Notes: generated by a model not told the origin, from the letters alone. 64,000 nucleotides of DNA from Amoebophrya sp. A120 (GCA_905178155.1 CAJINV010000001.1:15934142-15998141); one strand, 5' to 3'; shown: positions 11,150 through 25,200, numbered from the stretch's first letter. Made by a program: numbers and translations.

Positions 11150-12060
11150 AGCAACACACATGGGGCAAAGCAGGCAAGGCGGCCAAGGGTGCGGCGCCTG
11201 CGCAACAAAAAGAATAAAGCGCACGCACGCCGGCCGGCCACCGGGGCAACGCGCCGAGTTGGGATAAAAAAAAAGCCCCCGGCAAGCCGGCCCTCACTCC
11301 GCTCCCGCGAAGGCGGCCGGCTGCCCCTCGGCCTGAAGCAAGGCAGCAAGCGCAGGGGCCTGGCGGCCGAACCGCCGGCCCCGCGCGCCAGGGGGGGCGG
11401 GGCGGCTCAATAGGGGCCGACGAGGCCACTCCTGGGCGGCAAATGGCCGCGGGCGGGGCGGAAAGAGGACGGCGGCGCTGCCGAGCTAGGGAGAGCCGGG
11501 CGATTGGGCCTTTCTTTCTGGCAAGACTGTGCGCCGGCGCCGCTAGGGGCTTGGCCCGGGAAATTGTAGCAGAATGTTCTCTGGCGCCCCCCCCCGCCGC
11601 CCAAGGGCGCGGGGGGGCGAACCAAGCAAGAGGCGCGCGGCGGGCCCTGCGAGGAAGGGCGCAGGCCCCGCAAACCGCGGGGGCGCCGGGCCCAAGGGCC
11701 CCAAATGCTGCGGCGGGCGCGCCCGAATCCCCTCGCCAAAATAGAACGGCAGGACGCCGCGCGAGCGGCGACGAGCTGAAGCAAGCCGGCCCGCTTGCGC
11801 CGGCACAATCAACCCACCAAGAGAAGGGCCACGGGGCCGCTGCGGGAATACCATTGGCACCACACATTTCGGGGCCGCCGGGGAAGATCGCCGGGCCGCG
11901 CAGCTGGCCACCAAGAGGCTGCGGGCGGCCCAGCTAGTTCCTCCGTTGCCGGCTACAGCTGACGCGCGGACGCTTCGCCCCTCCATGTCGCCGATGCGCA
12001 CACACGCAGGCCACTTCAATGGCTACGGGGAGAAATACCGCCCGGCGCCTTGCGGATGGC
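11150..12060. other. Very GC-rich tract of unknown nature
   Basis: About 900 bp dominated by GGCC, GGCGC and CCCGCC runs (for example around 11340-11410 and 11585-11720), in sharp contrast to AT-balanced flanks. Long open frames exist on both strands at once (for example 11025-11867 minus and 11443-11937 plus), which is expected from the scarcity of stop codons in such DNA and is not evidence of coding. The translations are Ala/Gly/Arg/Pro-rich and lack domains. I do not recognise rRNA or another RNA gene in it. It may be an unusual intron or spacer, an inserted foreign segment, or an assembly artefact. Confidence 0.6.
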
Positions 12061-12288
12061 CCGCGCAATGAATCACGCAGCGCCCTCGCCCTCGGTCACC
12101 GACCTGCGCGGCCACTCTCCGGCCAAAAAAGGCCAGGCGCATGCGCGCACTCCACCAACATGCCCGCCCGTCGCCACTGCAAAGCCGGCCCAATGGCACC
12201 GACGTCGCTCGTTTCTGCATCGTCGTCGGCCACCTCCTCAATGGGGTCGAACACCGCGGCGGGCTTGTTTTCCTTTTTTTCCCTCGAG

Positions 12289-12772
12289 GGGCAACAAGAC
12301 TATGGCAGTAAGTTCACGCCTATGATATGGACCTTCACGTCAGGTTAAATCTAATTGCCATCGCCTTGCTTTTCAGGGCCGCCTTCTAGTGAACACATTT
12401 GATAGTGATGCTTGCGCTTTCAGAGACTTAGTAGCTCTCTCGATTCGCACGCAAAATTTCTAATGGGATTTTCCACGGTAGCTTGCTTTGTATTTTCTTC
12501 ATCAAAATTGGGTTTCGGGATTGGATTCTTATATGTCGCTTCAATGCCAGCTCCTTTACGTGGTCAACAAGAGTGGAAGTCAAGGAGTTGCAACCCCTGA
12601 ACTTTTCTTGCCGTGTTTCAGTGAAGAGACACTTAGATCAACACGATGCAGATGTAGACAGCTGCTACTACTTTCTGCACGACCTCAGAGCACGGCACTG
12701 ATCAATATTGCAGTAAATGGCAGTCAGCTCGTCGCATGTGCGACAGGAAGCAACATCGCGCTCGTGACATAG
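12289..12772 (+). CDS. Possible 3' part of a plus-strand beta-propeller-like gene
   Basis: Three short pieces join in frame through canonical introns. Exon 12289-12307 has a pyrimidine-rich acceptor ending CTCGAG and a GTAAGT donor. Exon 12377-12430 follows a TTTTCAG acceptor. Exon 12551-12772 follows an ATGCCAG acceptor and ends in TAG. The product includes GRLLVNTFDSDACAFRDL, then LLYVVNKSGSQGV, and ends ALINIAVNGSQLVACATGSN plus IALVT. The last stretch looks like a blade of a WD40/PROPPIN-type propeller (hydrophobic, NG turn, ATGS), and the order resembles Atg18/WIPI proteins. This is inference from pattern only. Upstream exons are not found, and the stop may instead be intronic with further exons downstream. 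This would be the only plus-strand gene in the window. Confidence 0.35.
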
Positions 12773-13234
12773 GCGTAACTCTACTTTATTCTCGATTAAT
12801 GCATGTGTAAGGCACGATATCAAAGAAAGAAATGAAAATTGTTTAAAGGTTAGCAGATATTCTCAAGGAGTCAAGAAATTTAGCGGGCAAAAGTACAACA
12901 GAAAGCGCATCCTGGCGCTGGCACTCCAAGGAAGTATATCTTTTGCAGAAAAAATGTGCACCTTTTTATGCCGAAATACTTTGAAAAACTATCCCACTAC
13001 TGGCTGCAAAACCGGTCTGATATTGGTTTGCAAAACTTTCTGAATTGACACCAAATGCCTTAGACGCATCTCCTTGCCACAAGTGTATTTCAAAAAGAAA
13101 AAACAACGCATTGCAAAATACCTTGTAAATCAAAAGGGAAAATAAAGGGAAATCAAATATCCAATTTAGCCGAATTCGTCGGCAGAACTTCGACCACTAA
13201 ATCTTCATTGCGGTGGCCGACCTAGGATTCTTTC
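12773..13234. other. Intergenic, AT-rich, nothing identified
   Basis: Lies between the stop of the possible plus-strand gene and the stop of the ABCA gene, so it would hold two 3' UTRs if both are real. No repeats, hairpins or RNA genes stood out. Confidence 0.5.
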
Positions 13235-16200
13235 CTAATAAAAGGCTTTTTTCAGTCCACGGTGGGCGGTAGCGGCGTAATCGAGAACGACGTAATCTAG
13301 GTCGCCTTTTAGCTTCTCCAGCGCAGTGAACAACTGCCCCACGTCGCCATCTGCCCGGAAGTGGAAGCAGCCCTGCAAAAAAGCATCTGCCGGATCCTTC
13401 GCGTCCTCGGAAGTAAGCGCGCCGCTTTGTTTGTAATTACTCTGGCCAGGAGTTCCTTCCGCGGCAACATCAGCTCCGTCGTTTGAAGACTTCCGTCCCG
13501 GCTTCGAAAGATTCGCTTGCAGGAAGTCATTGATTTCTGTCATGATCTGTCCGGCCACCAACTGTCGCACCCAGTTCTCCAACTGTTCTTCGTTTTCCTG
13601 AAAGTTCTTTTGGGACACAGCGCTGCACTCCGCGATCACGTCGTCTTCCCGAGAAAATCCATTATCACAACTGTGACGCAGCGCAACGCGCCACGCGCTT
13701 GCCGACATCGTATTCTTCGTAGTCCCGAGCGCCTTTTGCTCGACCGTCATTTTCCAACTCCACTTCTTGAAAAGGTAAAGCAGCACCGGGTGCCTTGCTA
13801 AGGAGAGTTCCACGCTGGTGCCCTGTGGTCCTTTTTTGCCCGGTGTTCTGTGTTGAAAATTGCTGTTATTTTGTTGTAGAAGCGCGTCACATTCTTCCGT
13901 CCGAGAAGAACTCCGAGCCTTCTCTGTACAAAAATCATCTTCTGTGCCATCGAAATTCATAAGCCCGCTCCTTCCCCGCATGCCGGATGTCTTCGCCGTA
14001 GCCCGGACATTCGTGAAACCGCCCCTCTCGCAGCTGCTTCCGAAGAAACCCTTGCTCGCCGAGATCATTTTATTCCCGGAAGTTTTTTCTTCTTCGGCGA
14101 AAGGAGCAAAAACGCCAGAAATGCAGTCGACGTGGACGATTTCTGGGCGGATGGTGACGGAGACGCGGTACGATGGCACCATGTTCAAATAGGCCGGCGT
14201 TCCCAGGTGCGTCCACCTCCCACCATCCTGAATCGCCACTTGGCTGCACAAAAGCTCCGCCTCCTCGAGCAGATGCGTGGTGAGGAAAACGAACTTCGAC
14301 TTCGGGAGGTTGTTGTCGCTACTGTAGTCCACCTTGGTCCCAGCTGGCTGATCGGATCGCCGTCGCACCAGTGCCTGCTGTTGGTTCATCAAATAGTTGT
14401 TGTCCTGGTTTTCATCTTTTGCAAACAACCCACTGCCGTTCGCAGAGATGAATTCCTCCAGAAAGGCCCACATCTCGCGCCTGCCCACCGGGTCGATGCT
14501 CGTCGTTGGCTCGTCGAGGAGGAGAATCTGCGGATCGTCCAGAAGCGAGACACACACCATCACCTTTCGCTGCGCTCCACCGGAGAGCTCTGAGGGAAAA
14601 TAATTCCGGTACTTTTCCAGCTTCAGCTTTCGCAGCAAAAATCGAATCTCTTCGTCGGCCGACTTCTGCCCCGGGCTGTTGTTCTGCCAAGTGTCCATAC
14701 AGTTGCTCGCGACGTTATTTTTCGCGGTTCCTGTTGTACTACTACGCTCAGATGAACTACTTCTCCACTTCGTGGAACTTCTTTTCTGGTTCGCGCGCTT
14801 CAAACTCTGGAAGAGCGCGAGATTCTCGTAGACCGTCAAGTCTGGATACAGCACCGAGTTCCGTTGCGGGCAATACCCCGTCAAGCGTCGGATCTTTTTC
14901 AAATCCCGATCCTTGGTCGCGTCCAGGCCGAGCATGTGAATCTGTCCCGCGGAAACCGCCTCGCCCCCGAGGATCATCTTCAATAATGACGACTTCCCAC
15001 TGCCGTTCTTGCCTAACAGCCCGAAAACAGTTCCTTGCTGGGTGGAGTTCGCATTTGATCCGGGCCCAACACCACTCATACTACCTCGGTCGAGCCCGAG
15101 ATTGCACCGCTCATCCACCGTGAGGCCGTCGTCCTCGAGAAAGCTTTGAACACTGTTGCTTGCCGCAGCAGGCTCCGCTTCGGCGCTCCACGTGACACCT
15201 TTGACGGCGTGGACCAGCCACTCCTCCGTGGCGGTTCCGCGATAAATCTTGTGGACGCCATTGAGGCAAAGAAACTGTCGGGACAGGAAAGACGGAGCAG
15301 TTGGCTCCTGCGCGGACGGGCACATGGCATTGACTTCGTTGCTTGCAATCTTCTTTTTTCCATTCCCCCCGGCCGGACCACACCTCCCCCCTCGTGCCAA
15401 CTGTGCGTCAATTGAAGGAACTCCTGCAAGAACGGCGGTGTTGTTTACTTCTTCGTTATTTTCCACAAATTCGTGGCGCTTCTGGTTTGCGAGGGCCGCC
15501 TTCTCTCGGCGATCGCGCTCGAGAGCGCGATTGACTCTTTGCTGTTCCTTCACAACTAGGACGTCGACCTCGGGGTCAACGCGGTTCCGCGACAAGGCTT
15601 CCTTGACCGCTATCTTCCGTAGGTACTTCGTCATCACGCACCGCTCCACCTCGGCTAGCGCCCTTCTCCTCCGCAGACAGCAGCAACAGCAGGCCCCCAG
15701 GGTGCTCAGCAGGCGCAGCGCGAACTCCTCGGTCCAACACGCGGAAAGGCAAGAGCGCAGAAAACCTTTCGGTCTCGTGTCCTGCTTCATGCGCGAATAG
15801 CTGCTCGCTCCTGGAAAAGTTGTGGCTGCCGTTCCTTGATTCGCTCTACTGTGCCCTGATCGAGGCTTCGAAACGCGCGCACCCGAGTGCAACAGCTCAT
15901 CGTGATCGTCATGGTCGCTGCCGATGTTCTCATCTTGATGCTCCAGCCCGTTTTTAGCGAAGTCAGTGGAGCCTTTTCTCGACGCACCCTTGCTGTTGCT
16001 TTTTGTCTTCTTCGTACCACCTTCCTTTGCCTTTCCATCATTCAAATCCACACTCCCGTACAGAAACGCGCGCAAAAAACGCGTTTCCCGTGCGGGTGCG
16101 CTCAACCGTTGGTTGTCTCGGCCGCATTTCTGGATCAGCAATCGATTTTGTTCCCGCAACAGCTGCCAGATGGTCACAATCAGGATCACCAGGGTGAAGA

Positions 16201-19200
16201 ACAGGAAGTCAAACGAACCCAGGAAAAACCGCAGCAGCGCAGGCTTGTACAGAAGAACCTTGTCCAGCAGCGTTGGCTTTTCATCTCCTGCCGAAGTCAG
16301 TTGCGTAGTCTCTGTACCTGAAGAGCCTTTATTTCCTCTCTTTCCGCTTCCCGTCGAGGTTACCGTGACGGACCTTTTCAGCATCTGCTCCTCCTCTCGC
16401 ATCAGGGCGCCCTCGTCTACTGCAGCCATACCGGCGACGCGAATCTCCGGTAGCAGCGAGAACGGCGAACCCTCCTCGATTCGCCGTGCCTCGGCGAGAG
16501 CCGCAGCAGATCCTCTTTTGCTTTCTCGGTCCGACAGAGTTCTTGCGCTTCGGTTCCTCGACCGAAGCCCCCGCGGAAGAGTTGTTGCACTGACGCTTGT
16601 TCCAGTTTCTTGTTCACTCGCTCCGGCAGTGCTAGTGGCCTGCTCCCCAACAGTAGACACAGCGCCACCATCCGGATGTTGACCGGAATCTGCAGTCGTG
16701 CTCGCAACTTGCAGCCTCTGTGGGTCCTTGAACACCGGAGGTGGCGAAATGAGGTCGGAACTCACCAAGTAGCTCAGATCGATCATCGCCGTGAGCAAAG
16801 CCTTGTTTTCCACGTGGAGAATGTCCTTCAGCATGATCTTGTCGTACAACAGCCCGTGTGCCGCCTGACGCTGCATGGGAGACCGAAGCTGGGCTTTCGC
16901 CGCGAGGTCGAGGCTCTTCTTCATCTCGTCGGCGGCTTTGCGCTCTTCAACTGCTTGTCTGGCCGCTTCCGCTCGTGCTTGCGCACTGTCACGGTTTCGC
17001 GGGGCTTCGTCACCGTTTCCAGATGTTGGGAGAAAGCCGGGCTGATTTCGGGAATTTTGGTGGGCACGCGTGAAAGCAGCAACAACAAAAGACGAAAACA
17101 TCAAAACAAAGTACTAGGCGAGTCTATACACTTCTTGAAAACATGAACAATGTGGCTTAAAAATACCGACGTAGAGCCCGTTGTTCCCGCTCCTGCCGGC
17201 CAGTCGGGCTGATCGCCGCCGTCCGCATCCCCTGTGGAGCTTGCCGCTCGCCCACGCCCCAGTACCCAATCCAGCAGAAACCGGGGCAAGGACCTGATCC
17301 AGAAAGACTTCACCGCCCGCCAACAGGACCACAGAAATCCCTCCATCGACACCGCACTTGCACCGTGGTCGTGCTGAAAAATGACCGAGGAGAGCAAATA
17401 CGCATCCCGGTCCACCTGGAGCAAGTCCCGCAGCCGCTCCGGCTCCTTCTCCTGCTCCGGCAACGGGGTCGCGTCCATCAACTTCAGCCGATTTCGTGCC
17501 CAGTTGGAGAAGTCTTCCTCGAACCTCTGCCGAAACTGTTTGGGGCGGTACCGCACGAGCACCTGGCGCTTGAAGTCCTCCCAGTGGAACTGCTTCACAT
17601 CGAAATCAAACCAATTCCAGGCTGCGGCCCACAGCTTCTTCCCTTTGTCCTTCCCGTACTTCTTGCACATCTCCTCCTTCGTGAAAAAGTTTCCGTTCGG
17701 CCCCCGGCGCCGCAGCGCCGCCTCCCACACCTTGGGCCAGTCCTGCCGGTAGTGCGCCATGAACTCCTCTTTCGACTCCAAAGGCGAGATCTTGATCACC
17801 TGTCGGGCGTCCAGAGCAACCGGCCGGCTCTTACCGATTTTGCGGAACTTCACGCGGAGTTTGGTCGATTTGTCCGCGTTCGTCGGCCGCACCCAGTACT
17901 GGAAATCTAGTTCCCGCACCGGGTCCGTTTCCCCGTAGTCCAACCGGTTCAACTCCACGGTGCCCTTCTCCGTCCGGACGGTGACGTCTTCGGCGAGCAA
18001 CACGCCGTTTTGGTTCCCTAAATAGGGCGAAATACGGGTCGTCTTGTCGTTCACGAAGGGGAGTTTGTTCCACGCCTCCTGGGCTTCCTCCTGTTCAAAC
18101 CGTAAATGCGCGGTCAGGTGCTCAATGAACTCCTCGTGGGTTAACAGTTGACGTCTCCGGTCCGCGATGTTCGGGAACCGCGGGTGTTGCACGTCCAACG
18201 GCTTCCGCTCCGTGTCGGTTTGCAACTGCATCTGCCGGATTTCCGCTTGATTCAGCGTGTTCAGGTAGAACCGCATGCCGCACCCAAACGCCAGCTCGTA
18301 GATCTGCTCCGAAGTCTTCTGCTGCACGCTGAACGCCCGCGCCCCTTGCTGCCCGTCCCACACGGAGGGCTCGGGGTAAAGCCAGCTCTTCGTCCACTCG
18401 AAGGCGTAGGTCAGCATCACCTGGGCTTGCAGCCAGCGGAGCGTCACGTGGTCGCGGAAGGTTGGCTCGCTGCGTTGCCTTGCTGTAGTTCCTGGACTAG
18501 CACCGGAAACGGCATCCAAAAGCGCTGCAGTTTGGGGCACCTGGCCATCGGAGCTGCCGGTTGTGCCGGGGGTGTCACGACCTCTGCGAATCCCACGGAT
18601 GTCTGGTGCAGTTGTTCCTGCAGGTCGTGTTGGGCTTGTCATTCCTGCCAGCGCATTTCCACCGCTCCGCGCACGTCCCGTGCGGATCGACGTTGTTCCG
18701 GCGCTATCTCCGGCCCCTGCCGCATCGGGGCTACTATTACTTTCCTGCTGCTGCCCACCGGGAGTCGTTTCTCGGATGGGCGACAACGCACCATAGGACG
18801 ACAACCCGAACCAGTTCTGCATGTACCGCGAGAAATTGAACCCGGCGTTGCCCGCCCGTGCCGTCGAATCTGTTGCGCCAGCATGATCCCGCCGCGTTTG
18901 GCGGCCTGCAACACCCCCTTCGTCGCCGCTGTTTTCCGCACTGTCTACGGCGCTCCCGTCGAGCTCGTCCGTGCTCTCACTCAAAAACTGCGGGTTTTCC
19001 TCCCCTTGCGCCGCCTGGAGAATGTCGAACGCGCGGTTGGCTTCGTCGATCCACTCCTCAGCGGTGGCGTTATCCAAATCGTCGTTCTCTCCGTCCTCGT
19101 CGTCTCCGAACACAAACGCGTTCCGCCGCGCAAAGCTGTCACTGTTACCAGTCGGTGTCGCCTGCCGCAATCCGGCCGCGAACCGATTGTGGTTTCGGTC

Positions 19201-22200
19201 GTCCGCACGCTGCGCCCTCGCCCGCGCCAGTGCCCACTCGTACAGCAGCTTGCGCTGCGTGCTCGCGTCGTGCCGCCACAGCATGGAGAGTTGCTCCGCG
19301 CGCACACCCATCTCCGTCGCCAGCTGCTCGATCTGGCCCGGGTGCATGTCTTCGAAATTGCGGGTCGACTGCTCGCGCAAAATCTGCTCCTGCTCGACGA
19401 CGACGTTGTCCATCAGGTAATTCGCGACCTTCCGCTGCGCCTTCTCGATCTGCCGGTCCTGTCGTCGTTTTTGGATCTCCCGCGCGACGTGGCGCTCGCG
19501 CGCTTGCGCCGCCGGGGTGCTGGGGCCGCTCGGCTGCAGCACGACGTTGTGCACGAAAATGGTCACGAACAGATGGGCCAGAGACGCAATGGGGACGAAC
19601 GCGTAGAACACCCCGCACGCCACCCGCGCAGCCAACTGCTTCAGATACGCCACGCCCCAAAACCCGTCCTCTCGGACGGTCCTCTCCAGGGCGATTTCCG
19701 GGGGCTCCGGCTCCGCAAGCATCATGGCGGATTTTTCCTCCTCGGGAGTGAGTTTCACGACGCGCTCCCGCTGGTGGTCCATCTCGACGTACTCGTCCAG
19801 CAAATCGTCGTGCGAGAAGAACTCCTGCGGCATTCCGTCGTCGTGCACGATCCAGTTTGTCGCGGTGACGTCCGTGTAAAATCCCCCCTCGTCATCCCAC
19901 AGCAGATCAGGCCGGGACGTGGGTGTCGCAGGCATGTCCTCCGAGAACTGGTTCCTCACACTCGGCGGTCGCTGCGGCGTCCCACTTGCACTACTTGTTC
20001 CACCCGGCGTGTCCGGGCCCCCGCCTCCGCGCGTGATCAGAGTGCTTGTCCCTGCCGCAGTTCTGGTGAGACTCCGTGTCGGGGCCGCAGGAGTGGCCCT
20101 TCCAGATGTTGTCCCCTTGTTGAGAATTGCCTCCGGTCGGCTCACACCAATTTTCAGACGCACGCTGCGCCTCTGCTCCTCGGATTGGTACTGCACGTGG
20201 ACGGATTTCATGAACGCCTGGTAATACTCCTCCCGCGTTTTGAAATCGCCTCCGTAGAAGGTCGCCTCGCCCATCACCCCCAACGCGTAAATCAAATCCC
20301 CCTTGCGTAAGCGTCGCGGATCCGGTATCGACTCCCCCTCGTATAGGGAGAGCGGATTGCTGTTCATCGAGGAATTATTACCCGTCGGTCTCATGGGCTG
20401 CTGCCGAATCTCCAATTCACTTCCATCCGCGGCGAGCATCACATCGGGAACGACCGCTGTCGTGTCACCTCCACCTCCAGCGGCTGCAACTCTGTGTCCT
20501 TGCTGCAATTGCTGCTGGCGCTCCCGACGGAGTTCCTCGCGGCTCACGTGCCAGAGGTTTTTCGTCACGCGCACATACTGCTGCTGAAAGTCGAGCGCTT
20601 GGCGATTTTTCAGTAAAGTCAAATCCTGGAGTGGAATGCTGAGCTCCTTCATCGTGTCCTGTGTCTTCGGCAAGGGCTGCATTGCCTCAACAAACTCGGT
20701 GCGCTTGAGTTCGCGGGTTACAGCCAGAGCGGACTTTGGGTCTAGCGTGTTGAAAAACGGCACAATGCCTTGGACGGAAAGAAACACCGAGCAGGTCCCA
20801 ATCACAACAATCACCAGGAGGGCAAAAAGCGACATGTCATAGGCGTACTGCGCTTTCGAGTTGGTGTGTTTCGTGTTCTCCTGCTCAAAGTCGTCGTTGT
20901 GTTCCCCTGCAGATATTTCGCTTGCTTGTAAAGCTGTTGATGAATCGCTGCACAAAGCTTGTTCGTTTTCCAATTCATTTGCCGTTCCAAAGGCCACGGA
21001 AGAAGTAGTCTTCCCTCGTTTGTTCTTCCCGCCATTCAATAGTTTCCTGTTTTGCCACCACGCACTGCAGCGTTTCAGACACTCCTGCGGCCACCACGTC
21101 CCGTCGCGGACCGCCCGCCGCTCCTGCGCCAGAGCCTCCTGGCGGACAGGCGCTCGATAGAAGGTCACGGTGAGGAGCAGAAGCCAGAGGTAAATGGAAA
21201 CGAAAAACACGTTGTTATCCTTCAGATCGAAAAAGCAACTCTGCCGCAAGAGTTGTAGAAAGGGCAAACAGTCCGCGATACCGCCGGCGAGCAGAAATTT
21301 GAAAACGAAAAACAAGCAGAGAAAAACGACAATCGCGTCGGCTAGAAAGTGCGAGGCCCAGTAAGCCTTACCGCTGATGCCGTTCATGAACAGAAACTCC
21401 TTCACGCCGCGCCCATGCTCCAGTTTCACGTTGCGGATCAAAGCCGTCGGGATTTTCAGCAAAACCAAAACAAAAATCAGAAACTGGCTGCACAGGTCCA
21501 CCCCGAGTAAAAAAGCGCCGCGCAATTGGTCGTTGGTCAACACCGGAAAGTACACTTTTTTCTTCAGACCCGACTGCATTATCGAGTCGGATAACGCCAG
21601 TCCCCGCCTGTTCCCGCCGAGCCCGAACGAGGCCGCCAACGGCGAGGCTCCGTGCCGGTTGCGGAGGTGGTAGGGAGGAGAATTGCTGTGCTTACCCCCG
21701 TAGCCCTGGGATGGACCGTTGAAGGACGAATCCAGGTCGATGGCAAAGGGGGACACTTTTTGATTCAACAATTGGTGCGCGTTGCCAAACATGTCGAACC
21801 CGACGTCACTCCAGCCGCCGAAGCGATGGAGGAAAAAAAAGGTCGCCAGGCCGAACAAAAGCACCGCCGCAGCGTCGTGATGCAACACGAACGCCGTCGC
21901 CCGCCGCTTCCGCCGATCCTTCCCGAACACGGGGACAAAGAAACTGGAGAAGACCGTCCAAGCGAGCAACAACCAGCCGTAGAGCAACCGGGCGTAAAAC
22001 TTCAAGCAGCCACAGACGCTCGGACCTGCCTTCCGGGTATTTTTTCCAGCATCGTAGCTGTGGCTCTTCGCAAGCGCATGTTCCGCGCTCACCGGTTTAG
22101 AGAAACGAAAAATGTTGGCGTCGCGCTGCATCCGCGACAGCGTGAACAGGGCAAAAAACTGCAGGAAGAAACGGCGCATAGCTGAGAACCATTCTTTCTC

Positions 22201-25200
22201 TGCTTTCGACAATTTCAACCACCCGCTGCGTTTTAATCGGTCGAGTAAAGGAATTAGCGGTCTATTTGCCTCAGCCGGGAGTTCCAATGCCCCTTGCGAA
22301 GAAGATGTAAGTCCTGGATCCAGTCCTGGCTCGCCAGAAGGAAGTGGCTGCTGGTGTTTCAAGGCACTTTTCCTACCCGTGGTTCTAGGAGTCTTCATCG
22401 CAGCGCCCGCGACTTCCTGCAGTTTACTCGCATCTTCCAGTGCTAGTTCCTCCGTGGATGGCCCGTTTGACTTCGACAGGTCGATGTCAACCAGGTTATG
22501 CGCATTCTCCAGTGCAGCAGCTGTCTTTGGCACGGGCGAGATAGAAGAGGACGAATTGCCGTCGGGCGAAAGGCGGTTGGACTCAGACGTTCTACCGGTG
22601 TGCCTCTGTTTAGAGGCAAAAGAGCCGACTAGATCATCATCCAGCCGATGGTCCACGAGATCATGCGAACTTGCCACCATGGCATCGTAGTCGAATTCTG
22701 CTTCGAACGCGTCGCCAAAGCCGAAGCTTACCACATCATCTCGCTGCTCGAACCCCAGCAGGCGGAACTCTGACCGCGCGTAGGTCAGTTCCGCACCCGA
22801 AGCGACTTTGAGAAAAATCTCTTCGAGGTTCGAGGTGTTCAACGCAAAAGAATGAATCACCGGCACGGCAGAGACGAAGACTTTGCGGCTGCGCATATTG
22901 TGGTGGTCTCCGCTGGATTTTTTGTTGCCCTTTTGCTGTCCTGTGTTGACCTCCTCGTCGACCAACAGGTCCAGGTTCACAAGGTTCACGCTTTCCAATG
23001 CCCCTGCAAATCTCTTCACCTCGTTCAACACCTCCGCCAGAATTTTGCCGTCCTTGACAAGCGGAAATTTCACGCAACAGCGGTTGCCCTGCGTTTCGCT
23101 GCGGATGTAGGTGCTCCACCAAGGCTGTTCCTCCTTTGCAGCAGCACTGGGAGTTGCATAACCTCCTCCACCAGCGGTGCTTTTTGCTAAACAAACCTCT
23201 GTGGCACTTGCGTTCGTCCTGGACGCTGCCGCATTCTCCTGCAAGACGTCCTCTCGAATCCATTGCTGCCAGAAGTCGCGGATTTCCTTGTCGCTTTGCT
23301 CTTTCGCGGGCTGATGTTTCTGCTGATTGGAAGAAGAATGGTTTCCGCTTCCAAGCACGGCACCAATGCGGTTTGCTACCAGCCGCTCCAGTTCTTTGGC
23401 AACTTTCTGCGTGATCAGTCCCCGCCTCTCGCCAATGCTGTTTAATTGCCGCTTCACGTGCTCTACTGGAGCATTCAATACGTCCTCGGTAGAATCCAGT
23501 ACATCATCACCTCTCGCTTTATTCATCGCACTCGTCCTCTTGTACCGCACGGGGACCCGCATCACCGATCGGCCGAGCGCTGCCAGATGCTGCTGCTGGG
23601 ATGATTTTCGGTCCTTGTCGAAACCGTCCTTATTTCCATCTCCGCTCGTACCGACGTCCTGTCCAGTAATCTTTTCCATGTGGTCGACCGCACCGAAGCC
23701 GATGTACTCCTGCAACAGAATGCGGGCGTCGTCAGACAATTGGTCCACATCCGTAGCTTCCTCGAGCACGCGCACCTCGTCTTCTCCGCCCGGCGTACTC
23801 TGCATCCTACTGGCGTAGGAACTCTCGTCGCAGCTGCTGTTTTTCTTCTCCAAACGGCGGAGGTTGGCCGCAGTTAGTTTGCTTTTATTCGAACTGCTAT
23901 TGTTGTTCGGGCTGCTGGGGCTGTTCGTCGTGCCAGTCGTTCTGCCATTATCCCCTGCCGCGACGAGACCCGTCGCACGACTACACTCGTCGTCGATATC
24001 CGAAACGTGCATATCGTCCTCCTGGTTCAAAATGTTGTCACTGCTTTCTTGCGTTTGTTGCTTACGCAGCCTGTTGCTGTTTCTCCTGCCATCCTGATCG
24101 CACAGAGGTCGCTCATGATCTACTTGATCACGCTGCTTGTTAATACAATTCTTTTTTCCAGGAGATGCCCGGACCGCTAATTGCTGCATCCTCCACAGCA
24201 GTCGTTTCTCGCGCAGCTGGACCTCCAGAACAAAACCGGTGCCGAAAATCGTTTTCAAGTACTCCACGCTGCCCCAGGTTTTCACTACCCCGTCCTTCAA
24301 GATCGCAACCTTGTCTGCGACCACCTCAGCTTCCTCCATCAAGTGTGTGGTGAAAAGGATTACTCTGCCAACCTTTCTTTTCCTCAGAAACTTCTGGAAA
24401 GTGCGGCGATTTTGCGGATCCATCCCCGCAGTGGGCTCGTCCAGAATGACGAGCTTCGCATCGCCGAGAAAAGCCGAGGCGCAGCAGATCACGCGGCGCC
24501 ATCCCCCGGACAACTCGCTGCAGCGCTTCTTCGCAACATGCGCGGGCACCTCCAAGTCGCGCAGGAGCGCGTCCGTCTCTGCCTGGACGGCGGCTTCCAG
24601 ATACTCTGCGAAGGTCGGGACGTAGGCGGCTAGTTGCTGCTGGTGCTTCTCAGACAGCACGCTGTCAAGCAGCGGACCACCTTCCTCGGTCATAAGCAGA
24701 CTTGTCGCACTAGAAGCTCCATCGTCATAGCGCAGCTCGCTAATCCCGACCGGCTTCTCGATGTAGTTTTTATCCTTGCTACTCATCAACATGTCTTGCG
24801 CCGACAGGGAGTCGTCGACTTTGGTGGACCCTGAGGACTTTTTCAGCAGCGCCGGATTCAACGGGGAAGTCTCGCGATTCGGCAGTTTGTTCGTGAGTCC
24901 ACTGGAAACATTTCCGGTCCTGGAGCGAAATGTGAACTTTTCGAAAGCCCTTACCGACGCGGAACCCGCACTCAACCTGCCGGCGCGCATTTTCTCCCAC
25001 TCTTCGTAGAGAAACTCCACAGAGCGAAGCTTGGCAATGAAAGTCAGTTGCTCCCGCACGGTGAGCTCGGAGAACAGATTGTCCGTTTGCTCACAGTACG
25101 TCGTGCTCGCGGAGGGACTGGCTTTCGAACTGCTTTTGCTCCCGTCGGTGAAGGAACTACTTCCCACTTTCCGAAAAAAATCCGCAGCCGGGAGGTCGAA

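Noticed and set aside
11025-11937. Long overlapping reading frames on both strands in the GC-rich tract
   Set aside because: Stop codons are rare in such GC-rich DNA, so long frames appear in several phases at once. The products are low-complexity Ala/Arg/Gly/Pro sequence without domains or start context.
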